NCBI GenBank assembly: GCA_025890175.1
Contig: JANPYM010000004.1
Span: 1,929,134-1,993,133, forward strand
From: Ciborinia camelliae
Lineage: Eukaryota > Ascomycota > Leotiomycetes > Helotiales > Sclerotiniaceae
Direction: 5' to 3'
DNA length: 64,000 nt
Positions within the stretch are counted from its first letter, which is position 1, and each line of letters begins with the position of its first letter. Of the stretch, positions 23,568 to 36,163 are shown piece after piece. The notes beneath the pieces were generated by a model, which saw only the letters and a program-made list of their open reading frames with translations, was not told the origin of the DNA and did not search any database. Both the position numbers and the translations under genes were made by a program.

Positions 23568-24380
23568 ATGTCAAGTTTACTCCCCCTCTATAATGGATTA
23601 ATGAATTATATGAGATGTTATGTTTATTCTTTCAAACATTTCATCCGTATATCTCGAAATCCTAAGGAAGTAAATATGGAAACGGCGGCAAGGGATGTTA
23701 TGTTGTATTGTGCAATTCTTCAAGTGATAGACCTTGGTACGCCAACTCCAGGAAAGTTCGATTACCCTTGCAACAAGAAGCCAAAAAATACTAAAACGGA
23801 TAAAATGCATAAAGCAGAACAGTCGTTGGATGCATTCTGGCAGAAAATCGATCATGAGGTTCGAAAGTCGACAGGAACGTCACTTATCAGAGAGTGCAAG
23901 AGATCTGCGGCGGGGTTCGCAAGATTGAGACAACTCATGGGTGAATTGAACAGTCTAAGGCCTCCAAACTAACCTCCCAAATCAAGACCGAATCTTTCTC
24001 TATCCCAGAATGTGGCTCTGTCGATCAACCTACCAAGTCCGTTGCTCCTGAGGTCAAGATTAAAAAGAAGACTCAACGCATCGCAAATAGTTCAACGTCT
24101 GAGGACCACCCAGAGCCATTGGCAGACCACCCCTAGAGAGGTCTCCTGGGCTCATTTTCTTCATGCTATGGCTGCAACTGGTTTCGGAAGCCAAAAGCTT
24201 CGCGGTTCCAGATGGCACTTTACACCACCGTCCGATGATGTGGGACATGGTATACAGATTCATAAACCTCACGCCTCGGGAAAGTTAATAAATATCACGT
24301 TTTGGAATGCGAGGAAGATTGGTAGGCGATTAGCCAGAATTTATGGGCGGCATGGTGGAATGTTTGCGCTGAGTGAGTGA
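23568..24380 (+). pseudogene. frameshifted relic of a fungal hypothetical protein family
   Basis: Three protein-like segments lie in two frames. Positions 23568-23972 encode A-E-Q-S-L-D-A-F-W-Q-K-I-D-H-E-V-R and G-F-A-R-L-R-Q-L-M-G. Positions about 23950-24136 continue in another frame with K-I-K-K-K-T-Q-R-I-A-N-S-S-T-S-E-D. From about 24130 the first frame resumes with E-V-S-W-A-H-F-L-H-A-M-A-A-T-G-F-G, then R-W-H-F-T-P, then I-H-K-P-H, ending R-R-L-A-R-I-Y-G-R-H-G-G-M-F. The last block matches my memory of a common fungal family of unknown function (a V-S-W-x-D-F-L-H-A-M block followed by H-x-P-H-P and G-R-R-L-x-R-x-Y-G-W). The two frame changes without plausible introns indicate a broken copy. 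Confidence 0.6.
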
Positions 24381-26053
24381 GCCGAGTTGAATTCGAGTTA
24401 CATGTAGCTGAACCATCTTGTCTTAAGTTTAATTGCTCGATGTCTAGCTATCTCACCTTCTCTCTGAACTGAACAAATATTGCAAGCGAAAAGAGTATGC
24501 GTGGCTAGTGAGCTGCTGGAATAGCGTTGAACCTCACCAAGAATCGTGCGCTCAACATACTCCGAGGTCCTCTCAGAAATATGAATCTCCAAGCCTTCGT
24601 ACCACGAATATAATTAAAGCTTCCGGAGGGGTTGGGATCGAGCAGTTAGTATGAGTATCTATTGCATGAATTGGGGTCGAACAAAGAAGACAGAGGAAGG
24701 CTGATTGTGTAAGTTGAACTTAAGTGTTGAATGACATCCGATAATAATGGATAAGGTAATAAATTTGCCTTCAAGAGAATCTTGCTTATTTTGACAACTT
24801 GGAAGACCAAGATCACCCCTCTAATAATACAATAAATGATATTTACCAACATAGATATGATCCTTCAAGTTTTGGGCATTGATTGGAAGGAAACGTACAG
24901 TAATCGTTGGCGGTGAATAGTGATTTTATATATTTTTTTGTTTTTTTCATTTTTCATTTTTCCGCCAACCCCATACGAGGTGTGAGGCTCTTCAAGCAAT
25001 ACATTATATTTCACCCTCGATGCGTCAGCATCGTGACAGGTATTTTGATGAAAGCTGCAATATCAAAAGTTCGTATAACTCAATTATTGAGCACAATAGC
25101 GCGTTCATCAAATAACTTTTTGTTGCTTATCTTAGTTTCAAAAGTCTGTACCGATTCCAATATTCTGATACGTACACACATCTAAGATATCTGAACATAT
25201 GGTAAGCTGCTGGTAAGAAGAAGCAGAGGTCTCGATATATTAAAATATCGAAAGAGAAAGTTGGGTGGTTGATTTACTGTTGTTGTTTTATATTACAAAG
25301 GCTGCATTTGAAGCATATCAGAGAGATTAACATAAAGATGGGACTTCCAACTTCATCAAAATGAGGTTTGTTGCACGTCTGAGGTTTGAAAGACACTCTT
25401 TTGGAGAAGCCTCAACAACTTCAAATATTGAGTATAAACATCGAGAAGTAGGGTAATACATAGAGAGGAAGCAGGATTAGAGAAACGGAATTACTCTCAG
25501 GAATAAACTTGGTGGTTGAATATATATCTTATTTTGATTATGAAAGTGGTTTTTTGGGGGACTTGAAGGCAGTAAAGGGGAGATGAAGGTTCGGAACAAT
25601 CCGTACCTTACATTTTAGTCGCCGCATCTTGTCTCAGAAAGCATAAATGATATAAGTGAAAATTGTTCTGATGTTGCTATAGGCTGGTACGAAGGACTAC
25701 TATTTTAAGAACTACATATTATGCTGATAGAAAGCAAATAGGATAAGATGCCGGTATGATACTCTTTAGCGAAATTAACACCAATGAGGATCCTTACCGA
25801 AAGCTTCACATTCAAAAAAGAATTCACATCAACATGAAAGGAAAAAAAGATCAAAAGTATGCAGCAAATCTGTTGCATTTCAAGCTGAATATAAAGCTCA
25901 AGTAGCAAAATTATTCATGCCTTACTATTAACTACGGAGCAACTTTCTGCCCCCCATTCTCTCCATGGTGCCACCACAGCAATCATCCCGGATATCCACC
26001 CCGAAGCACACAAATATGAAAGTTCTCCAAGAATCAAAGTCCGCAGCGGAGCT
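24381..26053. other. AT-rich intergenic, nothing recognised
   Basis: About 1.7 kb between the relic gene and the GH128 gene. Only short AT-rich open frames occur, without recognisable families. T-rich stretch at 24930-24965. Confidence 0.5.
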
Positions 26054-27004
26054 CTAGAAAGGAGAATAAGTAAAATCGTTACCCAGAGTGGTAAGCGAGC
26101 CATCGGCATTGCACAAAGTACCCTGTGGCTCTCCACCATCACCGGTGCACATGAACCAGGCGTATCGGGCAACCCAGGAGAGGTTGTCCATCCAAGGCAT
26201 GACGTTGGCGAGAAGATTTTCCTGATCGGCTTCGGAGGCGGGATTCAAAAGAGCAAACTGCGAAGAGTGTTGTTAGAAAGGAGTTGGAAATTGGATGAAG
26301 GAGTATGTTTGGGAATGAGTGGAACAATGGAATATGATAATTGTGTGAGATGGCAAGGGAGAATGTGGAAGGAAGAATGTGTGTACAAGGAAAGAACATA
26401 CCTCAGTATACCAGATTGGTCGGTTGCCACCTGCAGCGTATGCAGCAGCTGCGTAGTTTTCAAAGTCGGCCACATAATTTTGACCACCGTTTCCCTCATA
26501 CCAATGAATTGGCACAAAGTCAATTTCGCAGCCAGTACACAAGCTCAAGAAAGACTCCAACCAAGGTAAACCACTAGCTCCGTTGGTAACTTGGGGAGCA
26601 CCTAAGGCAACACGACCAGCAAATGGTTGAATGTATGTCTTCCAAGCGTTGACAGCTTGTTGAGGGGTCATACATGATTGGCCGCTTCCACATTGGTCTG
26701 GTTCGTTGAATGCGACAATGTGTCCGGTACCACGAGCGATGGCGGCGTTGACGTTGCTAACCCAGTTGGTGGTGTGATCGGAAGAGTCGGACCAGAGACA
26801 AGGGACAAATTCCATAGAGGTAGGGAAGGTAGATGGCATAGCAGAATCCCAGTTCCATCCCCAATTGACTTGAGAACCGGCACCGTTGAAATTCTGAATG
26901 AGGGCAACGTTATTGAAGGGGACACCTCTCTTTGGAACAGATGCGAAGGTGCTTTGGGTGAGGAAGGCGAGCAGGAAAGTGGAGAGTTGCATGATGAAAT
27001 TCAT
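26054..27004 (-). CDS. secreted glycoside hydrolase GH128 (Asl1-like beta-1,3-glucanase)
   Basis: Exons 26402-27004 and 26054-26257 join in phase 0 to 269 codons; the 144-base intron ends in TTCGCAG. The start at 27004 gives a clear signal peptide (M-N-F-I-M-Q-L-S-T-F-L-L-A-F-L). The (beta/alpha)8 domain shows N-W-G-W-N-W-D (about 47-53), the acid/base in A-F-N-E-P-D-Q (Glu101), V-P-I-H-W-Y, and the nucleophile in W-Y-T-E (Glu201, the last residue of exon 1). Y-A-W-F near the end is typical. Known GH128 enzymes cleave beta-1,3-glucan, so a cell-wall remodelling role is likely. It is a bare catalytic domain with no Ser/Thr linker or GPI signal visible. Confidence 0.92.
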
Positions 27005-29568
27005 GTTGAGTGTACTGTTATGGGAGTTAGCTCTAGTCGAAAGTTTAGGGTTCATAAGAGGAAGATGAATATGGATGGGGAATGAAGAACTTACATTTTA
27101 GATCTAGAGTAGATCTCGAGAACTGGTATCACTGAGATCTATGATGAGCTCGGATAGATCTGGGAACGGTTAGAGAGCAAGAATAAAGAGATTGAGGAGA
27201 CCAGCTCGCCAATTGATGGTAGAGTGAACAAAGGAGGTGGAATCTGGAGATGGACTTACTTTGAAGGGAATCTTTTACTTCTAGTCTGCTAGAAGGATTG
27301 TAGATCTAGGAAGTGAGCTGTGGGAATGGATTGGAAAGCAGAAAAGTAGAGGAAAGGTATCGTTGGAAGTGTGAAGAAGAAAGATCAAGAGAGGTGAAGG
27401 AAGAGAACCTTTTATGCTTCTTGGGGACTCTGGGACACAATCTGACCAGAAGCTAGAGATCTGTTGAATGGTCTAAAGAGGAACTAGAGAGAATCACAAG
27501 ACTGACGGCTGGTTGAACTGTTGAAGCTGCTCATGAGTTTTTAAATTGGACAGGGGTCAGAGTGTTATATGAAATTAAAAAAAAAGGGCAATTGATGGAT
27601 TGCAACTGCTAGAAAAGATCACAGGATACTAACTTGGATTTAAATGAGGTGCATAGTTGCCTGAGAAAGGTTTATACTAATTTCAAGATCTCTACTATCT
27701 TGGTGTCTCCTAGCCCTCAAGGTGTTGAGTTATATCAACTTTGTGTCTAGGTATTTTCGGGTTGGAAAGTCATTTGGACAAGTTAATCTTGAGGGCAGAA
27801 GCGAACCCGAAGGACATGACTGGATGAGACTGGATGAGACTGGACGAGACTTGACAACAGGATAAGGTAATAAGGGTAAAGAACCACCAAGATTAGTGTG
27901 CCGTCTTTAAGGCTCTAAGGTGGGACTATGGTCATTTTTGTTGAGAGCACGCCATCGAGGACAAGTGACCTTCAACTTCAACAACAGATAGGGCAATAAA
28001 TCTTTGCAATTCAGCTTATAACTCTAGCTTCAATATTTCTGGTAGGTCCATCAACTTCTATGCCTGTCACTTATTGCCTCTTTCAATCTTCTTAACAAGC
28101 AGCACATATAAATGCAAGCCAGATGTTGAACAACGGGGGAAGATATGCTATAATAGAGAGTTATAAACACATATCTATAGTGATATTGAGCATATACTCA
28201 GTCAGTCCACTATAGATATGTTGTACACAAAAAGTATGAAAAGTTTATGTGAGGTGAGAAACAACAGAACACTAATAATTTACTACAAATACATGCACTG
28301 GCTTTCATTTTCATTGTAGTATACATTCAATCTCTAGCTAGGTATATGTAAGAAGAGAAAACTCAACATGTGAAGCAAACCAAAGTAAATAATGGTTACC
28401 ATTCCATCCCATGTAGTTTCAATCAATTGGACTCTAACTACTTTAGAGTTTAGCTCATTATCATGGACTGATAACCACCTCTAACAGACATTATCATTCC
28501 AATTGAGATAAATAACACGAAAGCCAACAAATCCTATTACAACCACTAGGTCTAATACTGACTAATAATTTGTGCTTTCAATTAAAGTCATGTGATGAAT
28601 GGACAAGTGGATATAAAAATGTCTTCCTCTCAGGGGTCAGATATGCCTGGGTGTTGGAAACATCTCTAACTCATATTAAGAGAGACCCTAAAGATTCCGC
28701 CAGGCACCTGTGCTGATATAGTATGCTAAGTTAGTAGTTAGAGCTCCTATCACCCCCTTTGTTCTTCCTTTTGGCCAAATTCAACTGCAGAATCAATAGA
28801 CATTATCACAATCTTTCTACCTATCGTGAAACATAAGTCACCCAAAATAAATGATCAATAAATGCAAGGTACAACCTAAGTTGGGAGATATCTCCCGTCT
28901 TGGGCTTGACCGCTTACCATGTAGATAAAGCACAATGTTTCAAGGTTATGAAAAAGGGGGAATGGGCATCAGCACATTTTGAAGGCCAGGTAATGATTTG
29001 GGCACTCAAGGGTAAAGAAGAAGAGTATTGATGAAGCTGGATTTAAAGGACTCATTCATGCTATTTCAATTAACCAAGTAGATATCATATGAAATCTGCA
29101 AAAGATTTGTCCTAAAGTGTAGTTGTAATACATTACCAGGTGATTGATGAGGTTGATGATGTTCCACAAACTTGAAGATCTTACATAATACAACCAAAGT
29201 GTAAAAGAGGCTTGGTCTATGAAGTCATTTCCCCTTATCGGACAATCGGGAATTATATACTGTAAAAAAAATCAATCCCCACTTCTTTCATATCAACATC
29301 CAAATCTAGATTTCATACTTCACCTGGGCATTAATTGACCGACCACCAATTCTAGATCTTGGGTTATACCGAAACTTCAATTGATCAACCGCAACCAACA
29401 GTTAACAATGGAATAGTCCTTATGAAATGGTCATGCATTGTCTGAAATCCACTTGGACGAGATGGTAACTTTAAGACAGAAGTACAAGGAGATATATCTT
29501 GTCTGACACTCATACAAGATCAAGACAAAACCAACAATTTGTCCTATCATCAATAGTCTCTGGTCACC
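27005..29568. other. 2.5-kb gene-free region upstream of GH128 and SYG1
   Basis: This spacer separates two divergent promoters. No open frame of gene quality is seen. It holds a short tandem array of an ACTGGATGAG-like 12-mer near 27818-27856 and a 14-bp perfect inverted repeat at 28169-28221. Purine-rich strand bias is visible at 27040-27420. The length is unusual for the window and could hide a long 5' UTR or a non-coding RNA. Confidence 0.5.
28169..28221. repeat. 14-bp perfect inverted repeat with 25-base loop
   Basis: Positions 28169-28182 are the exact reverse complement of 28208-28221 (ACATATCTATAGTG and its complement). It lies in non-coding AT-rich DNA, so a chance contribution is possible. 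Confidence 0.6.
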
Positions 29569-32500
29569 ATGAAGTTCGCAAAGGAACTTGAGCAGAACCT
29601 TGTGCCCGGTAAGATCTTCATCAAAACTTGAGTATATTGCAATTCTAAAACTTACTGATTACCATATAGAATGGCGCGTAAAGTATCTCGACTATAAGCA
29701 AGGCAAGAAAAAGGTGAAGGCAGTTGCTCGTGCAGCCAATCGTATAAACCCACCCCCTTCTCGAACAGATGCGCAATCGAACCTGAACCCTCAAAGTGGT
29801 AGTTTATACGGCACTACATCTCCTCTCGTCTCAAGAAAGCATCAATTCCCTCGAACATTTGATGGTACCACAGACCTTCCAGAATCACCTTCTGGAAGAC
29901 AGGATGGAGCGTCACGCGAAACTGCGGAGGAAACAGCGTCGTCGAAACATATTTCAACAGTGCCGATCACCAAAAAGCCTATACCAACAGAGCATGCAAG
30001 TAATGGCATGTACGGCAGCTTTGTGCCAACCCCTCCCGCGATGGACATGCACACGTTTGAGCTTCCAGATCCGGCCATAGAACCGGACTCTCCGCTTGAA
30101 ACTCCAAGGCGAATCATGTCAACTGTCTCCAGCCGAAGAGCTTCTCTCGAGACCGAAGTACCAGAAAGAACTCCAGAAAGAACCCCCGTGCCCCTCCCCC
30201 AGAATGCATATGAAATTGGAAAAACATCAAGTCCCACGAGACCATCAATTGCTTCGTTGAGACGCAGTGGTTCGCAGGGTATTGATGGACGACCAATTTT
30301 GAAACGAATCTTCTCGGTCGGCACTCCCGTAGCTAGATCCAACAGTCGCCCCGATATGGATATGGTTGCTTTTGATCAGGTACGAATACGTCAGCAAGAA
30401 TTCTTCTCGTGGATGGATAAGGAATTCGAAAAGGTTGAAACGTTTTATAAGTCCAAGGAGGACGAGGCAGGAATCCGGCTACAGGTCCTCAGAGAACAAC
30501 TACATGAGATGCGCAACCGAAGAATACAAGAAATAGCAGATGCAGAACAGGCAAAAGCGGTACGTAAGGATGATGAACATTCTGCAATTGAAAGAATCTC
30601 CCGTGGATTTTCTGGAGATGAGGATTTGAACGAGCATTCCCATTCCTCTAAAGACCATCGAAATGCTTGGCTAGCGCCACTCGGGAGATTGGTAAATAAT
30701 GCAAAAGCCACAGCTTTAGGGCCACACCCGGGATCCAACTCAAGGGCATTGGCAAGCATGAGAAACTCGCCCAATTTGCAATTCAAGTCTCAACCAGAGG
30801 ATTTAAATACAACTAATGACAACCGCGACTATGTACGACGGCCATATGAGAATGAGGTATCCTATCGAACGGCAAAACGAAAATTAAAGTCTGCTCTGCA
30901 AGAATATTACCGAGGTATGGAATTATTGAAAGCCTACGCCCTTTTGAATCGCACGGCGTTCCGTAAAATCAACAAGAAATATGACAAAGCTGTGAACGCG
31001 CACCCACCCCTTCGATTTATGACAGAGAAGGTCAGCAAGGCCTGGTTTGTCAATAGTGACGTACTCGAAGGACATATACATGCCGTAGAAGATCTTTACG
31101 CGAGATATTTTGAAAGAGGCAATCACAAAATTGCCGTTGGAAAACTGCGAAAGACCATGGGAAAGTCAGTAGATCAATCTGGTAGTGCATTCAGGAACGG
31201 CGTTCTTATTGGAATTGGCGCTGTCTTTTCAGTTCAAGGGATCATACACGGCACAGAACACCTAAAGCATCCTGATCCTACGATTAAATTTCAAACCGGC
31301 TATCTGCTGCAAATATATGGTGGTTACTTTCTTGCTTTATATTTATTTTCTTTATTCTGTTTCGATTGCAGCGTCTGGACACGAAACAAAATCAACTACA
31401 AATTCGTTTTTGAGTTTGATCCTCGACATGATTTGGATTGGCGACAACTCAGCGAGTTTCCAGCTTTTCTCATTCTTCTCTTTGGATTATTTTTATGGGT
31501 CAACTTCTCAGGCTACGGGACGCCAGAAATGTTCATATACTATCCCATCATTTTAATCTTCGTCACAATCCTTATTATATTTATGCCAGCTCCTATACTC
31601 TTTCATAGAAGCCGGAAGTGGTTTGTATATTCTCATGTAGGTCTCCTCGATCATTTTGCTACGTGAACTTTATACTGACCGGTGAACAGTGGCGTTTACT
31701 TCTGGCTGGATTATACCCCGTGGAGTTTAGAGATTTCTTCTTAGGTGATATGTATTGCTCACTCACTTATTTGATGAGTGTAAGTCCCCCTATCGTCCGA
31801 TTCCCATGAATTTTCCTGACGCGTTAAGTAGAATATAGAGCTTTTCTTTTGTCTTTACGCGACATCTTGGCACAGTCCCACAAAATGTAATTCTACCAAT
31901 TCCCGACTTCTCGGGTTCTTTTCTACTTTGCCAGCTATATGGCGTTTACTTCAATGCCTCCGACGTTATCGCGACACAAAAAACATGTTCCCACATTTAG
32001 GTAAATATCTACTCTACATGTTTTTTCGATATAGACATTCGTTTGTTAATCAGTCTCATAGTTAATGGTGGTAAATACGCTATGACTATCGTCTATTATG
32101 TCACGTTGAGCATCTATAGAATAGATAGAAATAATACCAATTTGATTGTCTTCAGCTTCTTCGCTGCACTCAATGCAGTGTACGTCAGTAAGTATTGCAT
32201 CTCGGATATATAACGATCTCAACTAACCACATATAGGTATCTGGGATCTCCTGATGGATTGGTCGCTTCTTCAACCTGGGGCGAATAAGCCATTCCTTCG
32301 CGATGTGAGGGGATTTAAAACCACTTGGTGGTATTATGCAGCAATGATCATCGACCCTCTCCTTCGTTTCAATTGGATCTTTTACTCATTGTATACGCAC
32401 GACCTTCAACATAGCAGCTCGGTATCTTTTTTTGTTGCACTTTCTGAAATCAGTCGGAGAGGAATGTGGACGCTTTTCCGTGTCGAAAATGAGCATTGCT

Positions 32501-32946
32501 CTAACGTTGCTCGCTTCAAAGCTTTTCGCGATGTTGCTCTGCCATATGATCTGGAATCCGGAGAGTCGGAAGAATCTCGACCCATCACACCTACCGAACC
32601 AAACGAAAGATCCCCGGTTCTTGAAAGACGACGTACTCATGCCAGTGGCCTTTCACAACAACAGACCAATACCAGTTCTGCACGCCGACGTCCGCAAAGA
32701 ACTTTTACCAAAGTCTTGGCGGATGCTCATACTCAAGATTTCCAAAAGAAGAGAAGGCCTACTATGGAGAATGGGAAGGATTTAGAGGAATCGGTTGAGA
32801 ATGATGTTGATATGGATCGTATCACAAGTAGCGAAGATGATGACTATGACGATGATGACGAACAAGATGCGCAGGATCGTTTGGATGCGAATGAATTGGT
32901 TAGAAGACGCGGGAATGGTAAGAAGAAAAGTAAGAGAGGTGTTTAA
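29569..32946 (+). CDS. SYG1: SPX-EXS protein Syg1 (XPR1-like phosphate exporter family)
   Basis: The family senses inositol pyrophosphates through SPX; XPR1 relatives export phosphate. Exons 29569-29608, 29670-31636, 31690-31779, 31832-32000, 32062-32187 and 32237-32946 join to exactly 1034 codons. The SPX domain starts at M-K-F-A-K-E-L-E-Q-N-L-V-P-E-W and continues W-R-V-K-Y-L-D-Y-K-Q-G-K-K-K-V-K, with a long serine-rich insert before K-L-K-S-A-L-Q-E-Y-Y-R and F-R-K-I-N-K-K-Y-D-K. Four to six hydrophobic segments follow from about residue 540. The EXS domain carries G-D-M-Y-C-S-L-T-Y-L, W-R-L-L-Q-C-L-R-R-Y and S-L-Y-T-H-D, ending in R-R-G-M-W-T-L-F-R-V-E-N-E-H-C. The C-terminal tail is basic then strongly acidic (D-D-Y-D-D-D-D-E). 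Confidence 0.92.
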
Positions 32947-35900
32947 TTGCAATGGGGCGGAAAGTGAGGTTCATATTGGTCGGTATGATGAGTTATGGCG
33001 GAGTAAACTTTTGTGTTGAGGTATATATTTGCTTCTGTTTATATATGAGACGACTTGAAATCTGAATATAGAAATTGAACTTTACTTCCCCAACGTCCCA
33101 GACGATGTTTACTCTGCACTGATAACATATGATTTGGGGGAGGTAGAGAGGGACGATTTCGCATCTTCTCGAATGACGAATTTCTAATTTTTCTCCGAGG
33201 CCGGGTTACGCAGAAAGGTTTTGGCTCAATCTTAGCGCTAAGAATAAGCTTTTTGGGACTACGTTCTTTATATATCCAGTGATTTCGACTAGCTCAACAA
33301 TTCAGCCCTCTCTTCAGCCAGCTTTGTGATCTTGAGTTCCTTGATCTCAATCAAGAAGTTGTTAACTCCGGGCGGCCAGTACGACTTGGTATACGAGAAC
33401 GTGCTGCCCCTAAACAACTATGTCGTTCACTCCATTTTCCAGGCTGCCACATGAATGAAATACACCGTTATCTTATTATTCATAGCTTTTTTCACGAATA
33501 CGAAACTTTGCCTTTTCACATTGCCTTCCACGACTCATCTATAGATCTCCACAAGTGGCAAGACAAAGGCCGATGGCTCGCAAACAGCTATCAGATAAAG
33601 GCTACGCACTGTGCCAGGGGCGTAGATACTCCCTAGAAGAAGACGTAAAATACTGTCGACTACCGATCACACTTCCTCAAGGAAAAGGTCACTTCACCTT
33701 CACCTTAACCTTTACCCTCAGATTAGAACTCACTCAGTGCCAACCACGGTCCCAGCAACTTTCTCTTAATTTCCCCCCCCCCTTTTCAAAATTCAAACAG
33801 ACATGAGCAACCCGTAAATAAAAGGAAAATTCTTGGATAGGGTGGAACATCTTCTGCCTACCTGTTATGTGAAATCCAAGATGGAGATGTGTCAATATGG
33901 CAAAGATAGTTCTGTCATATAGTATACTTCAACCCCATACTTTTGTAGTCACTTAGATAAACTTATTTGGATATGGTTTCACGCCAAAGTTATTCATGGC
34001 TGTCGCATATCATTTCAGTATTTCGGTCTAGAGGTTCGGGATCGCATGTTTTGAGGATATATTATCGCTTGGCCATTTCCATTTCAAGTCGAAAGTGCTA
34101 TCATCAAAGCCGAAACTAGTAAGAATTAGTAGATCACTGGAATCTGTATTTGGAGTTGAGATCAAATGTTTGAAAATACTCTATACTACGGAAAATAGAC
34201 GTGATGGTGCAATGATATGGATATTTCATTTCATATTCAAAGTCATTTAGGTTTCACAACTCTAAATCCAGCTATTCATCAACTGATGTTAAATGCGAGC
34301 TAGTTGATGCGGGAACCAAACTTATTCATTAATCACCCAGCCCACTAATAAATTCTATCAATACTTGCATAAACAATTCCATGGTATAAGATTAAAAATA
34401 GCGATGACGTGTAAGCTGGCATACACTATAATTGCTACTGTAAAATTGAAGCTACTTGTGGAGTTGGTTCTTATTTCGATGATAGAGTAGAGATTATCTA
34501 GCATGTAGTCTCGCTTTCCCGCTTTGAATTGATACCATTATCTTCCCATATTCTCTGTCCTTCTTCTCTACGCGAACGCTGGAGCTCCCTTTTAATTTTA
34601 ATCAGGTTGAGTCATCAACCAACTAGCTCATATGTGAAGTCTGCTCATTAATAGTGCGGTACAGATGATTTTGGCGATTAAGTTTATATTTTACTTTTAA
34701 TCATACAAAGTTTTACTGAAAATATGCCAAGCTGGCGACAAGTACTCTTCTACAAAGTGTGCTGATGAAGAGTACGTTGACAAAAGTTATGCATGCAGCT
34801 AATGGATCAAAAAGTTAATTTACTGATAAATACATTAAGATAACAAAAAAACAAACCTGTTGATTGATGAATTAACTAAAAGATACTTTACAAAACCAAA
34901 GGCCTAGGTAATGTACACAGAATAGATTACACTAGGCCCCTTACACCAGGCCCCTTACACGTGACTCCATTACCCGAGAAACCCCTCATGTCAATCCTCG
35001 AGAGGTCTTACCTATCTCCAGAACCAATCTTAACATCCTCAGCCTTTAGTAAGAAACTGCCCGGCTACTTTCCACACAATGGTTATTTCTGTCAAAAATA
35101 ATTCTGTGCAGAATATTTCCTTTCTTCTTCAACCAACACAGATTTTTGGCACTTCGGTGCAGTTGCCCAAGACTAGGCCATTCCAATTAGCTGTTTTTCC
35201 TTTCTTTTGTCTGGTACTTTGGGTCCCCCAACTCATTATAAAGAGATGAAGGTGGCTCTATTATTTGATTTTGTTCTTTAACTTTTTAAACTATCCCCTC
35301 AGGTTTGGAAATAGTTGTCAAGTTTTATCTTGTTCTATCTTGTGCTTTGGAGGTCCCAACTCTCAATGCCTCGACGAGAGTATCATTATTGTTTGCCCTT
35401 TTTTTATGCTCTTTGTCACGCCAAGGCCCCTGCCTAGTATGACAGTCACGTGATTGATCATGTGATCACCATGGTCACATGATCAACGTCTATATTAGAT
35501 AGTGTTCTTTCCAAGAGGATCCTTTCCTCTTCAACATAGTTCTTTTATCAGATTGCATATCTACGATTTCACCTTTATGATCCTATGTGACGCGTATGAC
35601 ACTCTTTTACATTGCTTCTTGATTTGGCTAGATAGTTGTTGGTTTCTGCCTCTCTTGATTGAGTACTTTGGACTTCTAACCCACCATGCCTAGATGAGAG
35701 TATTGTGATTCTTTAAAATGATTCTGGACAATTACTAACTATCATAGCAAAATTTCCGACCCCAACATGATCAGTATGTATTTCTGGTTTAACACCCACC
35801 TTCATCTAATCACTAATCTAAGGTAGAATATTCTCGCCATATCTCCTCCCCCATATCTCATTCCAAGCCTCCTACCCGAGCACCACCTCCACCCCCATTG

Positions 35901-36163
35901 TCCGGCTCAGGGGCAAGCAATATTGTGGTCTCAATTCCTGGATTGAGGTCAGATATTACAGATGATTCGATTTTGATAACAATCAAATCAACCAAGTTGA
36001 GCCAGACAATGTGAGGTTGGACGGTGGCAGCGATATTCACTTTCATAAAACGGCCAATACTACTACCGATCCGGAGAGCGCTAGCAAACCTGCGCAGCCT
36101 CGGCTGCATTTAAAAAACTCTCTTTCTGCCCATTCGCTGATTCGCAAGGCTCGAGTTTCAAAA
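32947..36163. other. 3.2-kb AT-rich gene-poor region
   Basis: No convincing gene. It contains a direct repeat of AGGCCCCTTACAC near 34930-34960, a perfect 11-bp inverted repeat at 35455-35485, and three diverged copies of a TACTTTGG...AACTC-like motif near 35215, 35345 and 35662. Positions 35850-35995 have protein-like composition in a frame that ends at 36013, possibly a missed 5' exon of the next gene. The rest may be decayed repeat DNA. Confidence 0.5.
35455..35485. repeat. perfect 11-bp inverted repeat centred on CCATGG
   Basis: TGATCATGTGA at 35455-35465 is mirrored by TCACATGATCA at 35475-35485, with a 9-base centre. It could be a dimeric binding site; no factor is inferred. Confidence 0.7.
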
